Below, piece by piece: positions 1 through 10,513 of a DNA stretch of 64,000 nucleotides; the stretch's first letter is position 1; the number at the start of each line of letters is the position of its first letter. The notes beneath the pieces are model-generated. The model saw only the letters and a list, made by a program, of their open reading frames with translations, did no database searches and had not been told where the DNA came from. The position numbers and the translations under genes are program-made. The stretch comes from Ramlibacter sp. Leaf400 (GTDB lineage: Bacteria > Pseudomonadota > Gammaproteobacteria > Burkholderiales > Burkholderiaceae_C). Where the stretch lies: assembly GCF_001424545.1 (NCBI RefSeq), contig NZ_LMQL01000013.1:255907-319906 (forward strand), read 5' to 3'.

Positions 1-492
1 CTCCAGCGATTTCTTGACGATGTCGCGCGCGCCCAGCTCGGTGTTGTCGAGCATCGCGCGGGCTGCGGCCTGGGCGTAGGCGCCGCCGGAGCCGATGGCG
101 ACGACGCCCAGCTCGGGCTCCAGCACGTCGCCGTTGCCGGTGATGATGAGCGAGGAGTCGCGGTCGGCCACGGCCAGCATGGCTTCCAGGCGGCGCAGCA
201 CGCGGTCGGTGCGCCAGTCCTTGGTGAGCTCGATGGCCGAGCGCACGAGGTGGCCCTGGTGCTTCTCGAGCTTGGCCTCGAAGCGCTCGAAGAGGGTGAA
301 GGCGTCGGCGGTGGCGCCGGCAAAGCCCGCCAGCACCTTGTCGTGGTAGAGCTTGCGCACCTTGCGGGCCGAGCCCTTGATGACGACGTTGCCCAGGGTC
401 ACCTGGCCGTCGCCCCCGATCGCCACCTGCCAGCGGCCGTCAGCGGCCTGGCGCCGCACGCTGATGATGGTCGTGCCGTGAAATGATTCCAT
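1..492 (-). CDS. hslV: ATP-dependent protease proteolytic subunit HslV (3' end outside window)
   Basis: Threonine protease core of the cytoplasmic HslUV (ClpQY) protease. The frame opens at an ATG at 490-492 and stays open to base 1, so about 164 of the usual ~180 residues are visible and the C-terminus lies outside. The N-terminus reads MESFHGTTI; the Thr after Gly6 becomes the N-terminal nucleophile after processing. The [15 protein letters not shown] block and the [16 protein letters not shown] block are typical of HslV. hslU is expected immediately downstream, off the window. The gene follows a STAS gene and dksA in the same direction, an order I recall from Comamonadaceae. The family call is firm. 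Confidence 0.95.
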   Translation of the reverse strand, partial: MESFHGTTIISVRRQAADGRWQVAIGGDGQVTLGNVVIKGSARKVRKLYHDKVLAGFAGATADAFTLFERFEAKLEKHQGHLVRSAIELTKDWRTDRVLRRLEAMLAVADRDSSLIITGNGDVLEPELGVVAIGSGGAYAQAAARAMLDNTELGARDIVKKSLE

Positions 493-536
493 CGGCGGCA
501 AATGGGGCCGCGGGTGCCGAATGCAAGCGCGGGGCT

Positions 537-2396
537 TCAGTCCCGCCGGGCGATCACCCGGGCATGCTCGCTGATGCCGATGACGTTGTAGAACGCCGCC
601 ACCAGGCGGTGCACGTCGACGAACTGCAGCTGCCGGCCCTCGGCCTCGCGCGCGCTCGCCCAGTTGAGCAGGGTGCCGGCCGCGGTGAAGTCGATGCGGA
701 TGAGCCGGGCGCAGTTGATCACCATGATGTCGGCGCCGGCCAGCTTGCCATCGAGCAGGTCGATGGCGTCCTTGGCCTCGCCCAGGATCTGTCCGGCCAG
801 CTCGACCGACGCCACATGGGCCATCTGCGAGGACAGCCCGGCGGCCATCGTGTCGCCGTAGCCGAGGTTGGAGGTCAGCGAATCGTGGAAGGCGTCGCCG
901 ATGATGGTGTGGCCAGCGATAGCCGTGCCGTCGGCCTGCAGCGGCTTGTACTCGCAGCGGCTGCTTTCCCACGACGGCGGCGAGACCTCGTAGGTCACGC
1001 AGTAGTCCAGCGCAACGAGTTCGAACTCGTCGGGACGGTGCATGACGCGCAGCAGTTCCATGCGCAGCTTCCACCACGCCGGATCGACGCCCTTGTCGCC
1101 CGAGGGGGTGGCGGCGCGCAGCAGGTTCTCCAGGCTCTCGGCACCGACGAAGCGCAGCTGCACCGGCTGCGAAGCCCACTGGTTGAACAGCCGGGCCAGG
1201 CCTTCGATCGCCGGCTCCTCGATGTTCGCCAGGCGCGTCCAGGCGAGCCGCCAGGGCTGCGGGAAGCGAGCCAGGGCGGCATTCAGCGCCGCCAGCGTCT
1301 GCGTGCCCAGGCTGGAGGGGCAGGTCCAGTCGGCCGCGAAGGCGCCGCCCGCCGCTGGGGCGGCAGTGCCCATCTTGCCCACCGCCTCCGGCAGGGAAAT
1401 CCACTGCGGCGCCGAGCGGTCGAAGCGGCTCGCGAAGTCGATGGCCGCGCTCTCGAAGCGGTCCTGCTGGCCGGTGGCCCGGTACAGGTCGAACAGGGCC
1501 AGCCAGGTCTCGTCGTGGTCGATGCGCGAGCCCCCGGGGCGCAGCACCTCCATCAGGCCGGCTTCGGCACCGGCATCGTCGCCGTTGGCGAAGCGGATCG
1601 CGGCCTCTTCCAGTTCCGGGTCATGGGCGAATTCCTCCACGTCGATCGCTATCAATTTGGAGGTGGAGAAGCCGCTGCTGGGCGTGATGGAGTCCGGCAC
1701 GGCGCCGACGCGCGCGGTGGCCGGCGCCGGGGTTGCAGGCGCAGGAGCCGGCGCGCGCGCGGCCACGGCGGGCGCCGGGGTGGCATCCCACTCCAATGGC
1801 GCGAGGTCCGGCGCCTTCTCGGGCGCGGGCGACGGCGTCGCCGCCGGCAGCGGAGAAGCCGGCGTGTTCAGCGGCGCCGGTGTCGTGCGAAGGTAGGTCG
1901 TGGCCTGCGCAGGGCGGGCGGGGGCCAGGGGCGGAGCGGCACGCACGGCACCCTGCTCGCTTCCCACCGGCGGCCGGATGGACTCCGGCGGCACGCTGGA
2001 GGTGGGGAAGGTGCTGCTGCCGGTGCGCATGCCGTCGGTGCCATGCTTGGTCTTCCACCACTGCATGGACATCTGCGCCTCGATCTCGTCGATCTTCTTG
2101 AGCGTGCTGGCGCGGTCGTCGGGCTTGGACGGCATGGAGCTCTGGAAGAACGAGGGGCGCGCCGCCGGGTCCTGGCCCGCCATCACCTCGCTGCGGCGCA
2201 TCTTGCGCAGCATGTCGAACTCGCGCTTGCGGACGAAGTCGTTGCGCCGCTTGCGTTCGATCATCTCCTTGAGCATCTGCTTGGAGTAGGAGCTCTCCTG
2301 CTCCGAATCCGGCCCGCCCTCGGACCAGCTCGAGGCCGGGTTGCGGACGAACTTGACGACCTTGGAGAAAAGACCGGAGCTCTCGTCCTTGGGCAT
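537..2396 (-). CDS. STAS-domain protein with long Pro/Ala-rich linker
   Basis: 619-residue protein. The N-terminal ~75 residues are charged ([18 protein letters not shown]) and likely helical. A low-complexity Pro/Ala-rich linker follows (about 140-220), then a globular middle part. The last ~105 residues resemble a STAS domain (alternating hydrophobic strands, [16 protein letters not shown], ending in VARR-type helices). STAS domains act in anti-sigma antagonists and transporter regulation, but no partner kinase or phosphatase lies nearby, so the role is unknown. It sits between dksA and hslV, 48 bases downstream of the dksA stop. Similar proteins are, to my knowledge, common in Comamonadaceae at this locus. 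No signal peptide is seen. Confidence 0.75.
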   Translation of the reverse strand: MPKDESSGLFSKVVKFVRNPASSWSEGGPDSEQESSYSKQMLKEMIERKRRNDFVRKREFDMLRKMRRSEVMAGQDPAARPSFFQSSMPSKPDDRASTLKKIDEIEAQMSMQWWKTKHGTDGMRTGSSTFPTSSVPPESIRPPVGSEQGAVRAAPPLAPARPAQATTYLRTTPAPLNTPASPLPAATPSPAPEKAPDLAPLEWDATPAPAVAARAPAPAPATPAPATARVGAVPDSITPSSGFSTSKLIAIDVEEFAHDPELEEAAIRFANGDDAGAEAGLMEVLRPGGSRIDHDETWLALFDLYRATGQQDRFESAAIDFASRFDRSAPQWISLPEAVGKMGTAAPAAGGAFAADWTCPSSLGTQTLAALNAALARFPQPWRLAWTRLANIEEPAIEGLARLFNQWASQPVQLRFVGAESLENLLRAATPSGDKGVDPAWWKLRMELLRVMHRPDEFELVALDYCVTYEVSPPSWESSRCEYKPLQADGTAIAGHTIIGDAFHDSLTSNLGYGDTMAAGLSSQMAHVASVELAGQILGEAKDAIDLLDGKLAGADIMVINCARLIRIDFTAAGTLLNWASAREAEGRQLQFVDVHRLVAAFYNVIGISEHARVIARRD

Positions 2397-2444
2397 GTGC
2401 TCGGGGGCTCGGCGGGTACTGCTGCGGCGGAAAGGAAAGCGGCG

Positions 2445-3449
2445 TCAGTCGCCGAACATCTTCTGCTTGAGCTCGCGGCGCTGCTGCGCCTCCAGCGAGA
2501 GCGTGGCCGTCGGGCGCGCCAGCAGGCGGCCCACGCCGATCGGCTCGCCGGTCTCGTCGCAGTAGCCGTAGTCGCCCGCGTCGATGCGCCCGATGGACTG
2601 CTCGATCTTCTTGAGCAGCTTGCGTTCGCGGTCGCGCGTGCGCAGTTCGAGGGCGTGTTCCTCCTCGATGGTGGCGCGGTCGGCCGGGTCCGGCACGATG
2701 ACGGTGTCCTCGCGCAGGTGCTCGGTGGTTTCACCGGCGTTGTTCAGGATGTCCTGCTTCAACTGCACCAGCTTGCTTCGGAAGAACGCCATCTGCTTGT
2801 CGTTCATGTATTCCGAATCGGGCATCGCCAGCACCTCGGCATCGGTCATTTCCTCGGCCGGCTTGGTTTTCCAGTTGTTGGCGAGCTTCGGGTCTCTCTT
2901 GACGTTGACGAGGGGGGGAGGTGTGAGCACGGCTGAAGAGGGGGTCTGGATGTAGCTCGCCTTGGGCGCGGTGGACGCGACCGACTGCGCCATCGAGGGC
3001 ACGGTGATCTGCGCCAGCCGGGCCGACGGCTTGGTGGCTCGCACGGGCGTGGCCTGGGCCTGCGCCGCGGTGGGACGCGGCGGCATTGCCGAAGTGGGCG
3101 CCGGCGCCGGAACTACGGGGGTTGGTCGGGTGTTCGCCCGGGGGGCCGCGACGGGTGCGGCGACCTTGGGGGCGGCGATCGTGTTTTTCTTGGCAGTCGC
3201 CTTGGCTGGCGCGGCCGCCTTTTTGACGGGTGCCGCCTTCTTGGGCGCGGCTTTCGCGGGCGCCGCCTTCTTGGCAGTCGCCGCCTTCTTCGGGACCGCC
3301 GCCTTGGCGGGGGCCTTGGTGGTCTTGGCCGGTGAAACCTTCTTCGCGGGCGCCTTGGCGGCCGGCTTGGCGGTCTTGGCCGGGCTCTTGGCCTTGGCCT
3401 TGGGAGCCGCCTTCGCGGTCTTTGCCGGCGCCTTGGGTTGGGGTTTCAC
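2445..3449 (-). CDS. dksA: RNA polymerase-binding DksA with H1-like N-terminal extension
   Basis: DksA binds the RNA polymerase secondary channel and mediates the stringent response with ppGpp. I chose the GTG at 3447-3449 because a GAGGAGA Shine-Dalgarno lies just upstream; the open frame extends further but without a good start. The product is 334 residues: about 1-130 is Lys/Ala/Pro-rich and histone-H1/AlgP-like, and the final ~130 residues are the DksA coiled-coil plus globular domain. The normally four-Cys zinc finger keeps only one cysteine (about residue 297, YGYC); the other positions are Thr and Ser (ATLSLEAQ), so zinc binding is probably lost. The single-Cys pattern and the tail are, as far as I recall, seen in related betaproteobacteria. 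Confidence 0.9.
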   Translation of the reverse strand: MKPQPKAPAKTAKAAPKAKAKSPAKTAKPAAKAPAKKVSPAKTTKAPAKAAVPKKAATAKKAAPAKAAPKKAAPVKKAAAPAKATAKKNTIAAPKVAAPVAAPRANTRPTPVVPAPAPTSAMPPRPTAAQAQATPVRATKPSARLAQITVPSMAQSVASTAPKASYIQTPSSAVLTPPPLVNVKRDPKLANNWKTKPAEEMTDAEVLAMPDSEYMNDKQMAFFRSKLVQLKQDILNNAGETTEHLREDTVIVPDPADRATIEEEHALELRTRDRERKLLKKIEQSIGRIDAGDYGYCDETGEPIGVGRLLARPTATLSLEAQQRRELKQKMFGD

Positions 3450-3742
3450 GTCCTGTCTCCTCGCAGCGCCGGCTCGGGGATGCGTACTCCCGGCAAGCGT
3501 CGTTTGTCTGGGGTGGCCTTCATCGGAGCGAGTTATACCCTGATTGTCGGGCTCGACACGCCGTGATTTCGCGTTCGCACGCCCTGCGTGGGGCGTGCTT
3601 TCGCCCGTGGACAGCGGCCTGTCGAGGGGAAACCCCATCATTTGCAAAAGCGAGACAATCATGTGGCCGGTTTCCTCTTCCCTGGACCGCGCGAGCCTAA
3701 CTCAAGCGCGGGGGAGCCCCGCGACGCGCGGCTCGGAGGCGA

Positions 3743-4795
3743 TCAGGCCAGGCACTGCTCCAGCCCCTGGAGGAAGATGTCGCGCGGCAGGTCGATGCCG
3801 ATGAACACCATCTTGCTCATACGCTGCTCGCCCTCGGCCCAGTTGGGCCCCAGGTCGCTGCCCATCAGCTGGTGCACGCCCTGGAAGATCACCTTGCGCT
3901 CGGTGCCGTTCATGTTCAGCACGCCCTTGTAGCGCAGCATCCGCGGGCCGTAGATGTTCACCACGGCACCCAGGAAATCCTCGAGCTTGGCAGGGTCGAA
4001 AGGCCGCTCGGACCTGAAGACGAAGCTCTTGACGTCGTCGTCGATGTGATGGTGGTGGCCATGGCCTTCGTGCGCGTGCGAGGGATGGTCGCAGTGCTCG
4101 CCGTGCTCATGGTCGTGGTGGTCATGACCCTCCTCTTCCTCCTTGAGGAAGTCCGGATCGATGTCCAGCTTGGCGTTCAGGTTGAAGCCGCGCAGGTCGA
4201 ACACCTCCTTGATCGTCACGTCGCCGAAATGCACCGCCTTCTGCGGCGCACGCGGGTTCATGTGCTTCAGGCGATGCATCAGCGCGTCGGTCTCGTCCTG
4301 GGCCACCAGGTCGGTCTTGCTGATGAAGATCTGGTCGGCGAAGCCCACCTGCCGGCGCGCCTCCTGGCGGTCGTTCAGCTGCTGGGCCGCGTGCTTGGCA
4401 TCCACCAGCGTCAGGATGGAGTCCAGCAGGTAGGTCTCGGCGATCTCGTCGTCCATGAAGAACGTCTGGGCCACCGGGCCGGGATCGGCCAGGCCGGTGG
4501 TCTCGATCACCACGCGGTCGAAATCCAGCAGCCCCTTGCGCTTCTTGGCAGCCAGCAGCTGCAGCGTGGCGCGCAGGTCCTCGCGGATGGTGCAGCAGAT
4601 GCAGCCGTTGCTCATCTGGACGATCTGCTCCTTGGTCTCGGTGACCAGGATGTCGCCGTCGATGTTCTCTTCGCCGAACTCGTTCTCGATGATGGCGATC
4701 TTGTGGCCGTGGGCCTCGTTGAGCACGCGCTTGAGCAGCGTGGTTTTGCCGGACCCGAGGAAGCCGGTGAGGATGGTGGCGGGGATGAGGCTCAT
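3743..4795 (-). CDS. CobW/COG0523-family metallochaperone GTPase
   Basis: 350-residue P-loop GTPase of the CobW/YjiA/ZNG1 family. The sequence shows Walker A GFLGSGKTT (11-19), the family metal-binding motif GCICC (64-68), ETTGLADP, the SKTDL guanine-specificity motif, and a His-rich stretch around 215-250 (many HDH/HEH repeats) before the CobW C-terminal domain. Family members deliver zinc or other metals to client proteins; the metal here is not decided by sequence. No vitamin B12 genes are nearby, so a cobalamin role is unlikely. It lies downstream of dksA's promoter and 73 bases downstream of the rlmI-like stop, on the same strand. I see no convincing Zur site upstream. Confidence 0.9.
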   Translation of the reverse strand: MSLIPATILTGFLGSGKTTLLKRVLNEAHGHKIAIIENEFGEENIDGDILVTETKEQIVQMSNGCICCTIREDLRATLQLLAAKKRKGLLDFDRVVIETTGLADPGPVAQTFFMDDEIAETYLLDSILTLVDAKHAAQQLNDRQEARRQVGFADQIFISKTDLVAQDETDALMHRLKHMNPRAPQKAVHFGDVTIKEVFDLRGFNLNAKLDIDPDFLKEEEEGHDHHDHEHGEHCDHPSHAHEGHGHHHHIDDDVKSFVFRSERPFDPAKLEDFLGAVVNIYGPRMLRYKGVLNMNGTERKVIFQGVHQLMGSDLGPNWAEGEQRMSKMVFIGIDLPRDIFLQGLEQCLA

Positions 4796-4868
4796 GGCGT
4801 GGGTCTTTCGCGGGAGGCGGGAGTTTAGCGGTCATCGGCCGGCCCTGCCGGCTGCGCAGGAAGCCAGC

Positions 4869-6050
<1,182 letters not shown>

Positions 6051-6109
6051 GGCCGCGATTGTCCAACCCCGCGCACAATCGGCATGGAATGGATGAGTTG
6101 GTGTACGGA

Positions 6110-7828
6110 ATGAGGTTCCGCCGCTGGCGCGGCTGGTGGGCGCTTGCGGCGTTCGTCGTGGCCCTTCTGCTGGCCGCCCTGCCAGGGCTGGCGCGGGCCG
6201 AAGGCACGGTCGTGACCCTGCAGGGGCCCAGCGCCCAGGCTTCGCTCGACTCGGCCGGCCAGTACTGGCTCGATGGGAGCGGAAAGTTCGAGATCGACGC
6301 CGTCGCCGGGGACGCGCCCATCGAGTGGGCCGCCACCCGGCCGGGCAACATCTACCCGGTGCGCGCCGGCCAGGCGCTCTGGATCCGCTTCACGCTGGCG
6401 GAGCTGGACGACAGCGAGCGCTGGTACCTGGAGATCCCCTACCCCGCCGTGAACCGGGTGACGCTCTTCACGCGGGACCGCCTGGGCCAGTGGACGTCGC
6501 GGTCCGCGGGTGACGTGCTGCCAGTCGCGGACTGGCCGCTGCCGCACCGCCACCCCCTGCTGCCGCTGGTGCTCACGCCGGGCCAGCCGCAGCAGTTCTA
6601 CCTGCAGGTCCAGAACCCCCAGAGCTTCAGTGCGCCGCTGCTCTTCACCAGCGAGCGGCAGCTGATGCTGCAGGAACAGCGCACCGCGCTGGTGCTGGGC
6701 CTCTACTTCGGCCTGGCGGGCCTGTCGGTGGTGCTGGGCGGGGCCGTGGCGCTGGTGCTGCGCGACGCCGCGTTCGGCCTGTACGCGCTCGCGGTGGTGA
6801 TGCTCGCCCTGACGCAGGCCTCGATCACCGGCGTGGCCGGCCTGCACCTGTGGCCCCGGCTGCCCTGGTGGAACGACGTGTCGGTCATGGTGCTGCCCAT
6901 GGTGGGCATGGCCGCCCTGCTCTGCTTCTTCACGGCCGCGGTCTCCATCGCGCAGCGCTCGCCGCGCGTGAACCGCGCGATGCTCGCCCTGGCCGCGACC
7001 AACGTGCTGGCGGCCGCCGCGCTGATGGCGGCCGATCCCTCCTGGCGCTACCGCGTCATGGTGGCGTCCATCGTGCCGGGCATGGCGGTCGGGATCAGCG
7101 TGCTGCTGTGGGCGGCGCGGCGCGGCGACCGGCACGCGCTCTGGCTGCTGGTCGGGCTGGCCCCGGTGGCGGTCTGCTCGATGTTCCCGATGGCACGCTC
7201 GGCCGGCCTGATCCCCGTGAGCTTCTGGACCACGCACGCCATGCAGATCGCCATCGCGATCGAGCTGCCGCTGCTGCTGGCCGTGCTGGTGGTGCGCAGC
7301 CAGGACCGGCGCGAACACCGGCGGCGCCTCCACGGGCTGGAGCGCACCGACCCCGCCACCGGGCTGATCAACGGGCAGGTGTTCCGCGACCGGCTCGCCG
7401 GGCTGGTGGCGCGCAGCCAGCGGCTCAAACACCAGGGCGTGGTGCTGCTGGTGGACATCGTCAACATCGAGCAGATCCGGCGCGACTTCGACCGCCGATC
7501 GGCCGAGGAGATGCCGCTGCAGGTGGCCGGCCGCCTGCTGTCGGTGGCGCGCGACATCGACAGCGTGGCCCGCCTGTCGGAGCACCGGTTCGGCATGCTG
7601 CTGGAGGGGCCGCTCACCGAGGAGGAAGCGGCCGGCACCGGCCCCAAGGTGGTGGCGCGCTGCCTGATGCCGTTCAAGGGCAAGCCGCTCGAATGGGTGG
7701 CCCAGGTGCGGGTCGCGCAATCGATCGTGCCCAGCGGCGGCGATGCGCGGACCCTGGTGGGGCGCCTGGAAGCGGCGCTGGCCGCGGTGCCCGCGCAGAG
7801 CCGCCGGGCGGTGTTCACGGTCCGCTGA
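6110..7828 (+). CDS. 7TM-DISM membrane protein with degenerate GGDEF domain
   Basis: Domains in order: a cleavable signal peptide (MRFRRWRGWW...LPGLARA), a periplasmic 7TMR-DISMED2-like jelly-roll sensor (about 30-190), seven predicted membrane helices (about 195-400) and a cytoplasmic GGDEF-like domain (DPATGLINGQVFRDRL onward). The signature loop reads LSEHRF where active diguanylate cyclases have GGDEF/GGEEF, so c-di-GMP synthesis is unlikely. It may be a c-di-GMP/GTP sensor or a scaffold. I prefer the ATG at 6110 because it starts the signal peptide directly; in-frame ATG 6089 and TTG 6059 are alternatives. It ends 6 bases from the xerC stop on the other strand. Confidence 0.82.
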   Translation: MRFRRWRGWWALAAFVVALLLAALPGLARAEGTVVTLQGPSAQASLDSAGQYWLDGSGKFEIDAVAGDAPIEWAATRPGNIYPVRAGQALWIRFTLAELDDSERWYLEIPYPAVNRVTLFTRDRLGQWTSRSAGDVLPVADWPLPHRHPLLPLVLTPGQPQQFYLQVQNPQSFSAPLLFTSERQLMLQEQRTALVLGLYFGLAGLSVVLGGAVALVLRDAAFGLYALAVVMLALTQASITGVAGLHLWPRLPWWNDVSVMVLPMVGMAALLCFFTAAVSIAQRSPRVNRAMLALAATNVLAAAALMAADPSWRYRVMVASIVPGMAVGISVLLWAARRGDRHALWLLVGLAPVAVCSMFPMARSAGLIPVSFWTTHAMQIAIAIELPLLLAVLVVRSQDRREHRRRLHGLERTDPATGLINGQVFRDRLAGLVARSQRLKHQGVVLLVDIVNIEQIRRDFDRRSAEEMPLQVAGRLLSVARDIDSVARLSEHRFGMLLEGPLTEEEAAGTGPKVVARCLMPFKGKPLEWVAQVRVAQSIVPSGGDARTLVGRLEAALAAVPAQSRRAVFTVR

Positions 7829-7834
7829 ACAGCT

Positions 7835-8764
7835 TCAGCCGCGCTTGCGCTGCGCGCGCGGATGCGCCGCGTCGTAGGCCTTGGCCAGGTGCTGGAAGTC
7901 CAGGCGCGTGTAGACCTGCGTGGTCGCGATGTTCGCGTGCCCCAGGAGCTCCTGCACCGCGCGCAGGTCGCCGCTGGACTGCAGCACGTGGCTGGCGAAC
8001 GAGTGGCGCAGCATGTGCGGGTGCACCGGCACGGCCAGCCCGGCGCGCAGGCTGCGCTGCTTGAGCCGCAGCCAGACCGACTGCGCGCTCAGGCGCCGGC
8101 CCCTCGCGCCTAGGAACAGCGCCGTATCTTCGCCGGCCAGCAGTCCGCGCACCGCCATCCAGCGCTGCAGCGCTTCGATGGCCTTGCGCCCCACCGGCAC
8201 CGTGCGGCGCTTGCTGCCCTTGCCCAGCACGTGCGCCTCGCCCGATTCCAGGTCGACCCAGCCGCGTGCAGCGTTGCTGGCCACCGCGTCCAGCCCGACC
8301 AGCTCGCCCACCCGCAGCCCGCAGCCGTACAGCAGCTCCACCATCGCCACGTCGCGGGTCTCCAGCACCGGATCGGCCTCGGCATCCTGGTGCTCGGCCA
8401 GCTGCACCGCGTCGTCCACGCCCAGGGCCTTGGGCAGGGGCCGCGGCGAACGCGGCGCGCGCACGTCCTGCACGGGGTTGCTGGGCACCTGCCCATGGCG
8501 GCCCAGCCAGGCGTAGAAGCCGCGCCAGCCGGAGAGGATGAGGGCGATGCCGCGGCCGCTGCGGCCGGCGCCGTGCATCTGCGCGACCCAGCGGCGCACA
8601 TGCGCGTTCTGCACCTGCAGCAGGGGAATGCCGGCGGCCTGCGCATGCTCCTGCAGCCGGGCCAGGTCGAGCGAATAGAGCTCGACGGTGCGTTGCGCGA
8701 GCCGCTTCTCGACCCGGACGTGCTCCAGGTATTTCTCGACCAGGGCCTGGTCGGCGGCCTGCAT
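7835..8764 (-). CDS. xerC: tyrosine recombinase XerC
   Basis: 309-residue site-specific recombinase that, with XerD, resolves chromosome dimers at dif. An N-terminal SAM-like core-binding domain (1-100) is followed by the catalytic domain. All catalytic residues are visible: Arg151 (RVGEL), Lys182 (GKGSKRR), His250 and Arg253 (HPHMLRHSF), His276 (LGHANI) and Tyr285 (QVYTRL). Length and its place behind dapF and a DUF484 gene match the conserved dapF-DUF484-xerC cluster known from E. coli, which argues for housekeeping XerC and not a phage integrase. The ATG lies 2 bases after the DUF484 stop. Confidence 0.93.
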   Translation of the reverse strand: MQAADQALVEKYLEHVRVEKRLAQRTVELYSLDLARLQEHAQAAGIPLLQVQNAHVRRWVAQMHGAGRSGRGIALILSGWRGFYAWLGRHGQVPSNPVQDVRAPRSPRPLPKALGVDDAVQLAEHQDAEADPVLETRDVAMVELLYGCGLRVGELVGLDAVASNAARGWVDLESGEAHVLGKGSKRRTVPVGRKAIEALQRWMAVRGLLAGEDTALFLGARGRRLSAQSVWLRLKQRSLRAGLAVPVHPHMLRHSFASHVLQSSGDLRAVQELLGHANIATTQVYTRLDFQHLAKAYDAAHPRAQRKRG

Positions 8765-8766
8765 CG

Positions 8767-9459
8767 CTACTCGTCGCGAAGGCGGGTGAGCGCGGCGGAG
8801 GCGAGTTCCGCGATGCGTTCGAGGAAGTCGGTGCCCATGCCGGCGGAAAAGCGCTGCGGGTCGGGCGAGGCCAGCACCAGCATGCCGAACGCCCTGGAGG
8901 CGTTCTGCAGCGCGCCCGCGCGCAGCGGCAGCAGCGCCACCGACATGGCCATCGCCGTGTCTTCCAGCCAGTTGACCGCCTCGAAACCGGAGTTCACGCC
9001 GCAGTAAGGCTGGGTGAGCGACGAGGCGAAGCTCTTCGCATCCTCGCTGACGCCGGTGGCGAATGCCTCGTCGGCGAAGTGCGGCGCCACCTCCCAGACC
9101 TTGATGCCGACCTGCGGCACCATGAACTGCGACTGGATCTCCGCGGCGATGGTGGCCGGCAGCGCCTGCTGCGAGCGCACCAGCATGATGTTGCGGGCCC
9201 AGCGGTGCAGGCGGTCTGCGATGACCACGTTCTCGTTGCCGTAGCGCACCATCTCCATGATGCGGTGCTCCAGCGCCTTGATCTTCTCGCGCAGCATCTC
9301 GGCCTGCCGCTCCTGCAGGCTCACCGCGCGGTGGCCGTGCGGGCTGGTCAGCTGCACGGTGGCCAGCATCTGCGCATGGCGCTCGAAGAACTCGGGCGTG
9401 TTCGCCAGGTAGTCGGCGATGTCGTCTTCGGTGATGGGGGGGATGCTGGTGGGGTTCAT
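8767..9459 (-). CDS. DUF484 family protein
   Basis: 230-residue protein with the DUF484 opening [20 protein letters not shown], a helical segment ([22 protein letters not shown]) and a C-terminal GAF-like fold. The family (YigA in E. coli) has no settled biochemical function but travels with dapF and xerC. The ATG overlaps the dapF stop by 4 bases (ATGA), and xerC follows 2 bases after its own stop, so the three genes are probably translationally coupled. No signal peptide or membrane segment is seen. Confidence 0.9.
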   Translation of the reverse strand: MNPTSIPPITEDDIADYLANTPEFFERHAQMLATVQLTSPHGHRAVSLQERQAEMLREKIKALEHRIMEMVRYGNENVVIADRLHRWARNIMLVRSQQALPATIAAEIQSQFMVPQVGIKVWEVAPHFADEAFATGVSEDAKSFASSLTQPYCGVNSGFEAVNWLEDTAMAMSVALLPLRAGALQNASRAFGMLVLASPDPQRFSAGMGTDFLERIAELASAALTRLRDE

Positions 9460-10412
9460 TCTTCGGGTATCTCGATCTCGCCTTCGAACACGGTGACGGC
9501 CGGTCCGGTCATGAAGACCGGCGGAACAACGCCCCCACGCTCCTCACTTCGTGTAGGTCGCTGCCCCCCAAGGGGGCTGATGTCGCCTAGGGACGGCCCG
9601 GCGGCAACATCGCCGCCGGCCCACTCGATCGTCAGCAGGCCGCCGCGGGTCTGCACGTCCACGCGTGCATCGAGGCGGCCGAGCCGGATGCCGGCCACCA
9701 CGGCCGCGCAGGCGCCGGTGCCGCACGCCAGCGTCTCGCCGGCGCCGCGCTCCCATACGCGCAGGCGCACGTGGGCGCGGTCGACCACCTGCAGGAAGCC
9801 GGCGTTCACGCGGCGCGGAAAGCGCGGGTGGTTCTCGATCTTCGGGCCCTGCGTCGCCACCGGCGCGGTGTCGACGTCGTCGACCTCCTGCACGGCGTGC
9901 GGGTTGCCCATCGAGAGTACGGCGACCGGCACGATGGGCGCGTCGGCGCGCGTGTCCAGGGCCAGCTTCCACTTCTGCCAGCCGCCTTCGGGCACCGGAT
10001 CGAGGCCGGCGGCGTCGAACGGGATGTCGGCCAGCTGGAAGACCGGCGGACCCATGTCCACCGTGACGCGGCCGTCCGGATTGAGCCGGGGCTCGATCAC
10101 GCCCGAGAGCGTCCTCACCCGCACCGTGTCGCTTGCGATCAGCCCCTTGTCGCGCACGTAGCGCGCGAAGCAGCGCGCGCCATTGCCGCACTGCTCGACC
10201 TCGCCGCCGTCGGCGTTGTGGATCACGTACTCGAAGTCGATGCCGGGAGCGGGCGAAGGCCGCACCGACAGCACCTGGTCGGCGCCGACGCCGAAATGGC
10301 GGTCGGCCAGCCAGCGGTACTGTGCGGGCGCGAGGTTCAGGCGCTGGCGGGTTTCGTCGAGCACAACGAAGTCGTTGCCCGCGCCCTGCATCTTGGTGAA
10401 CCGGATCCGCAT
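9456..10412 (-). CDS. dapF: diaminopimelate epimerase with in-frame repeat insertion
   Basis: Converts LL- to meso-diaminopimelate for lysine and peptidoglycan. 318 residues, longer than the usual 275-290. Both catalytic cysteines are present: Cys75 (EQCGNGARC) and Cys230 (LACGTGACA). Between WAGGD (264-268) and the conserved closing block [14 protein letters not shown] there are ~30 extra residues (269-298) rich in Gly, Pro, Ser and Arg, encoded by a palindromic repeat. The insert falls close to the C-terminus, between the last two strands, and both active-site motifs are intact, so the enzyme probably still works. Starts at ATG 10412 with the family-typical [15 protein letters not shown]. 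Confidence 0.93.
   Translation of the reverse strand: MRIRFTKMQGAGNDFVVLDETRQRLNLAPAQYRWLADRHFGVGADQVLSVRPSPAPGIDFEYVIHNADGGEVEQCGNGARCFARYVRDKGLIASDTVRVRTLSGVIEPRLNPDGRVTVDMGPPVFQLADIPFDAAGLDPVPEGGWQKWKLALDTRADAPIVPVAVLSMGNPHAVQEVDDVDTAPVATQGPKIENHPRFPRRVNAGFLQVVDRAHVRLRVWERGAGETLACGTGACAAVVAGIRLGRLDARVDVQTRGGLLTIEWAGGDVAAGPSLGDISPLGGQRPTRSEERGGVVPPVFMTGPAVTVFEGEIEIPEE
9519..9608 (-). repeat. palindromic REP-like element inserted in dapF
   Basis: About 90 bases that have no counterpart in DapF of other bacteria. The plus strand contains the self-complementary core GCCCCCCAAGGGGGC (about 9560-9575) and a GACGGCCCGGCGGC end. It resembles a repeat I recall from Comamonadaceae intergenic regions with the wording CTTCGTGTAGGTCGCTGCCC. 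It is a multiple of three, has no stop in the dapF frame and adds about 30 residues. Its exact ends cannot be fixed without other copies, and none is seen elsewhere in the window. Confidence 0.65.
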
Positions 10413-10513
10413 GGACGGATTATCGGCGCTGCGGGGTCCTTGTCACCCGCCGGTGTGGGCCGGCCGCACCGTTGCACGCGATCCGGCGCGGCGGGAAGTG
10501 CTGTAATCCTTCG

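Noticed and set aside
3450..3742. Further gene or binding site between dksA and the CobW gene
   Set aside because: The in-frame upstream part of dksA lacks a good start; I see no Zur-like or other defensible operator in this 293-base stretch.
7835..8764. Phage or island integrase
   Set aside because: The gene is XerC by motif and by its dapF-DUF484-xerC neighbourhood; no att sites or phage genes are near.
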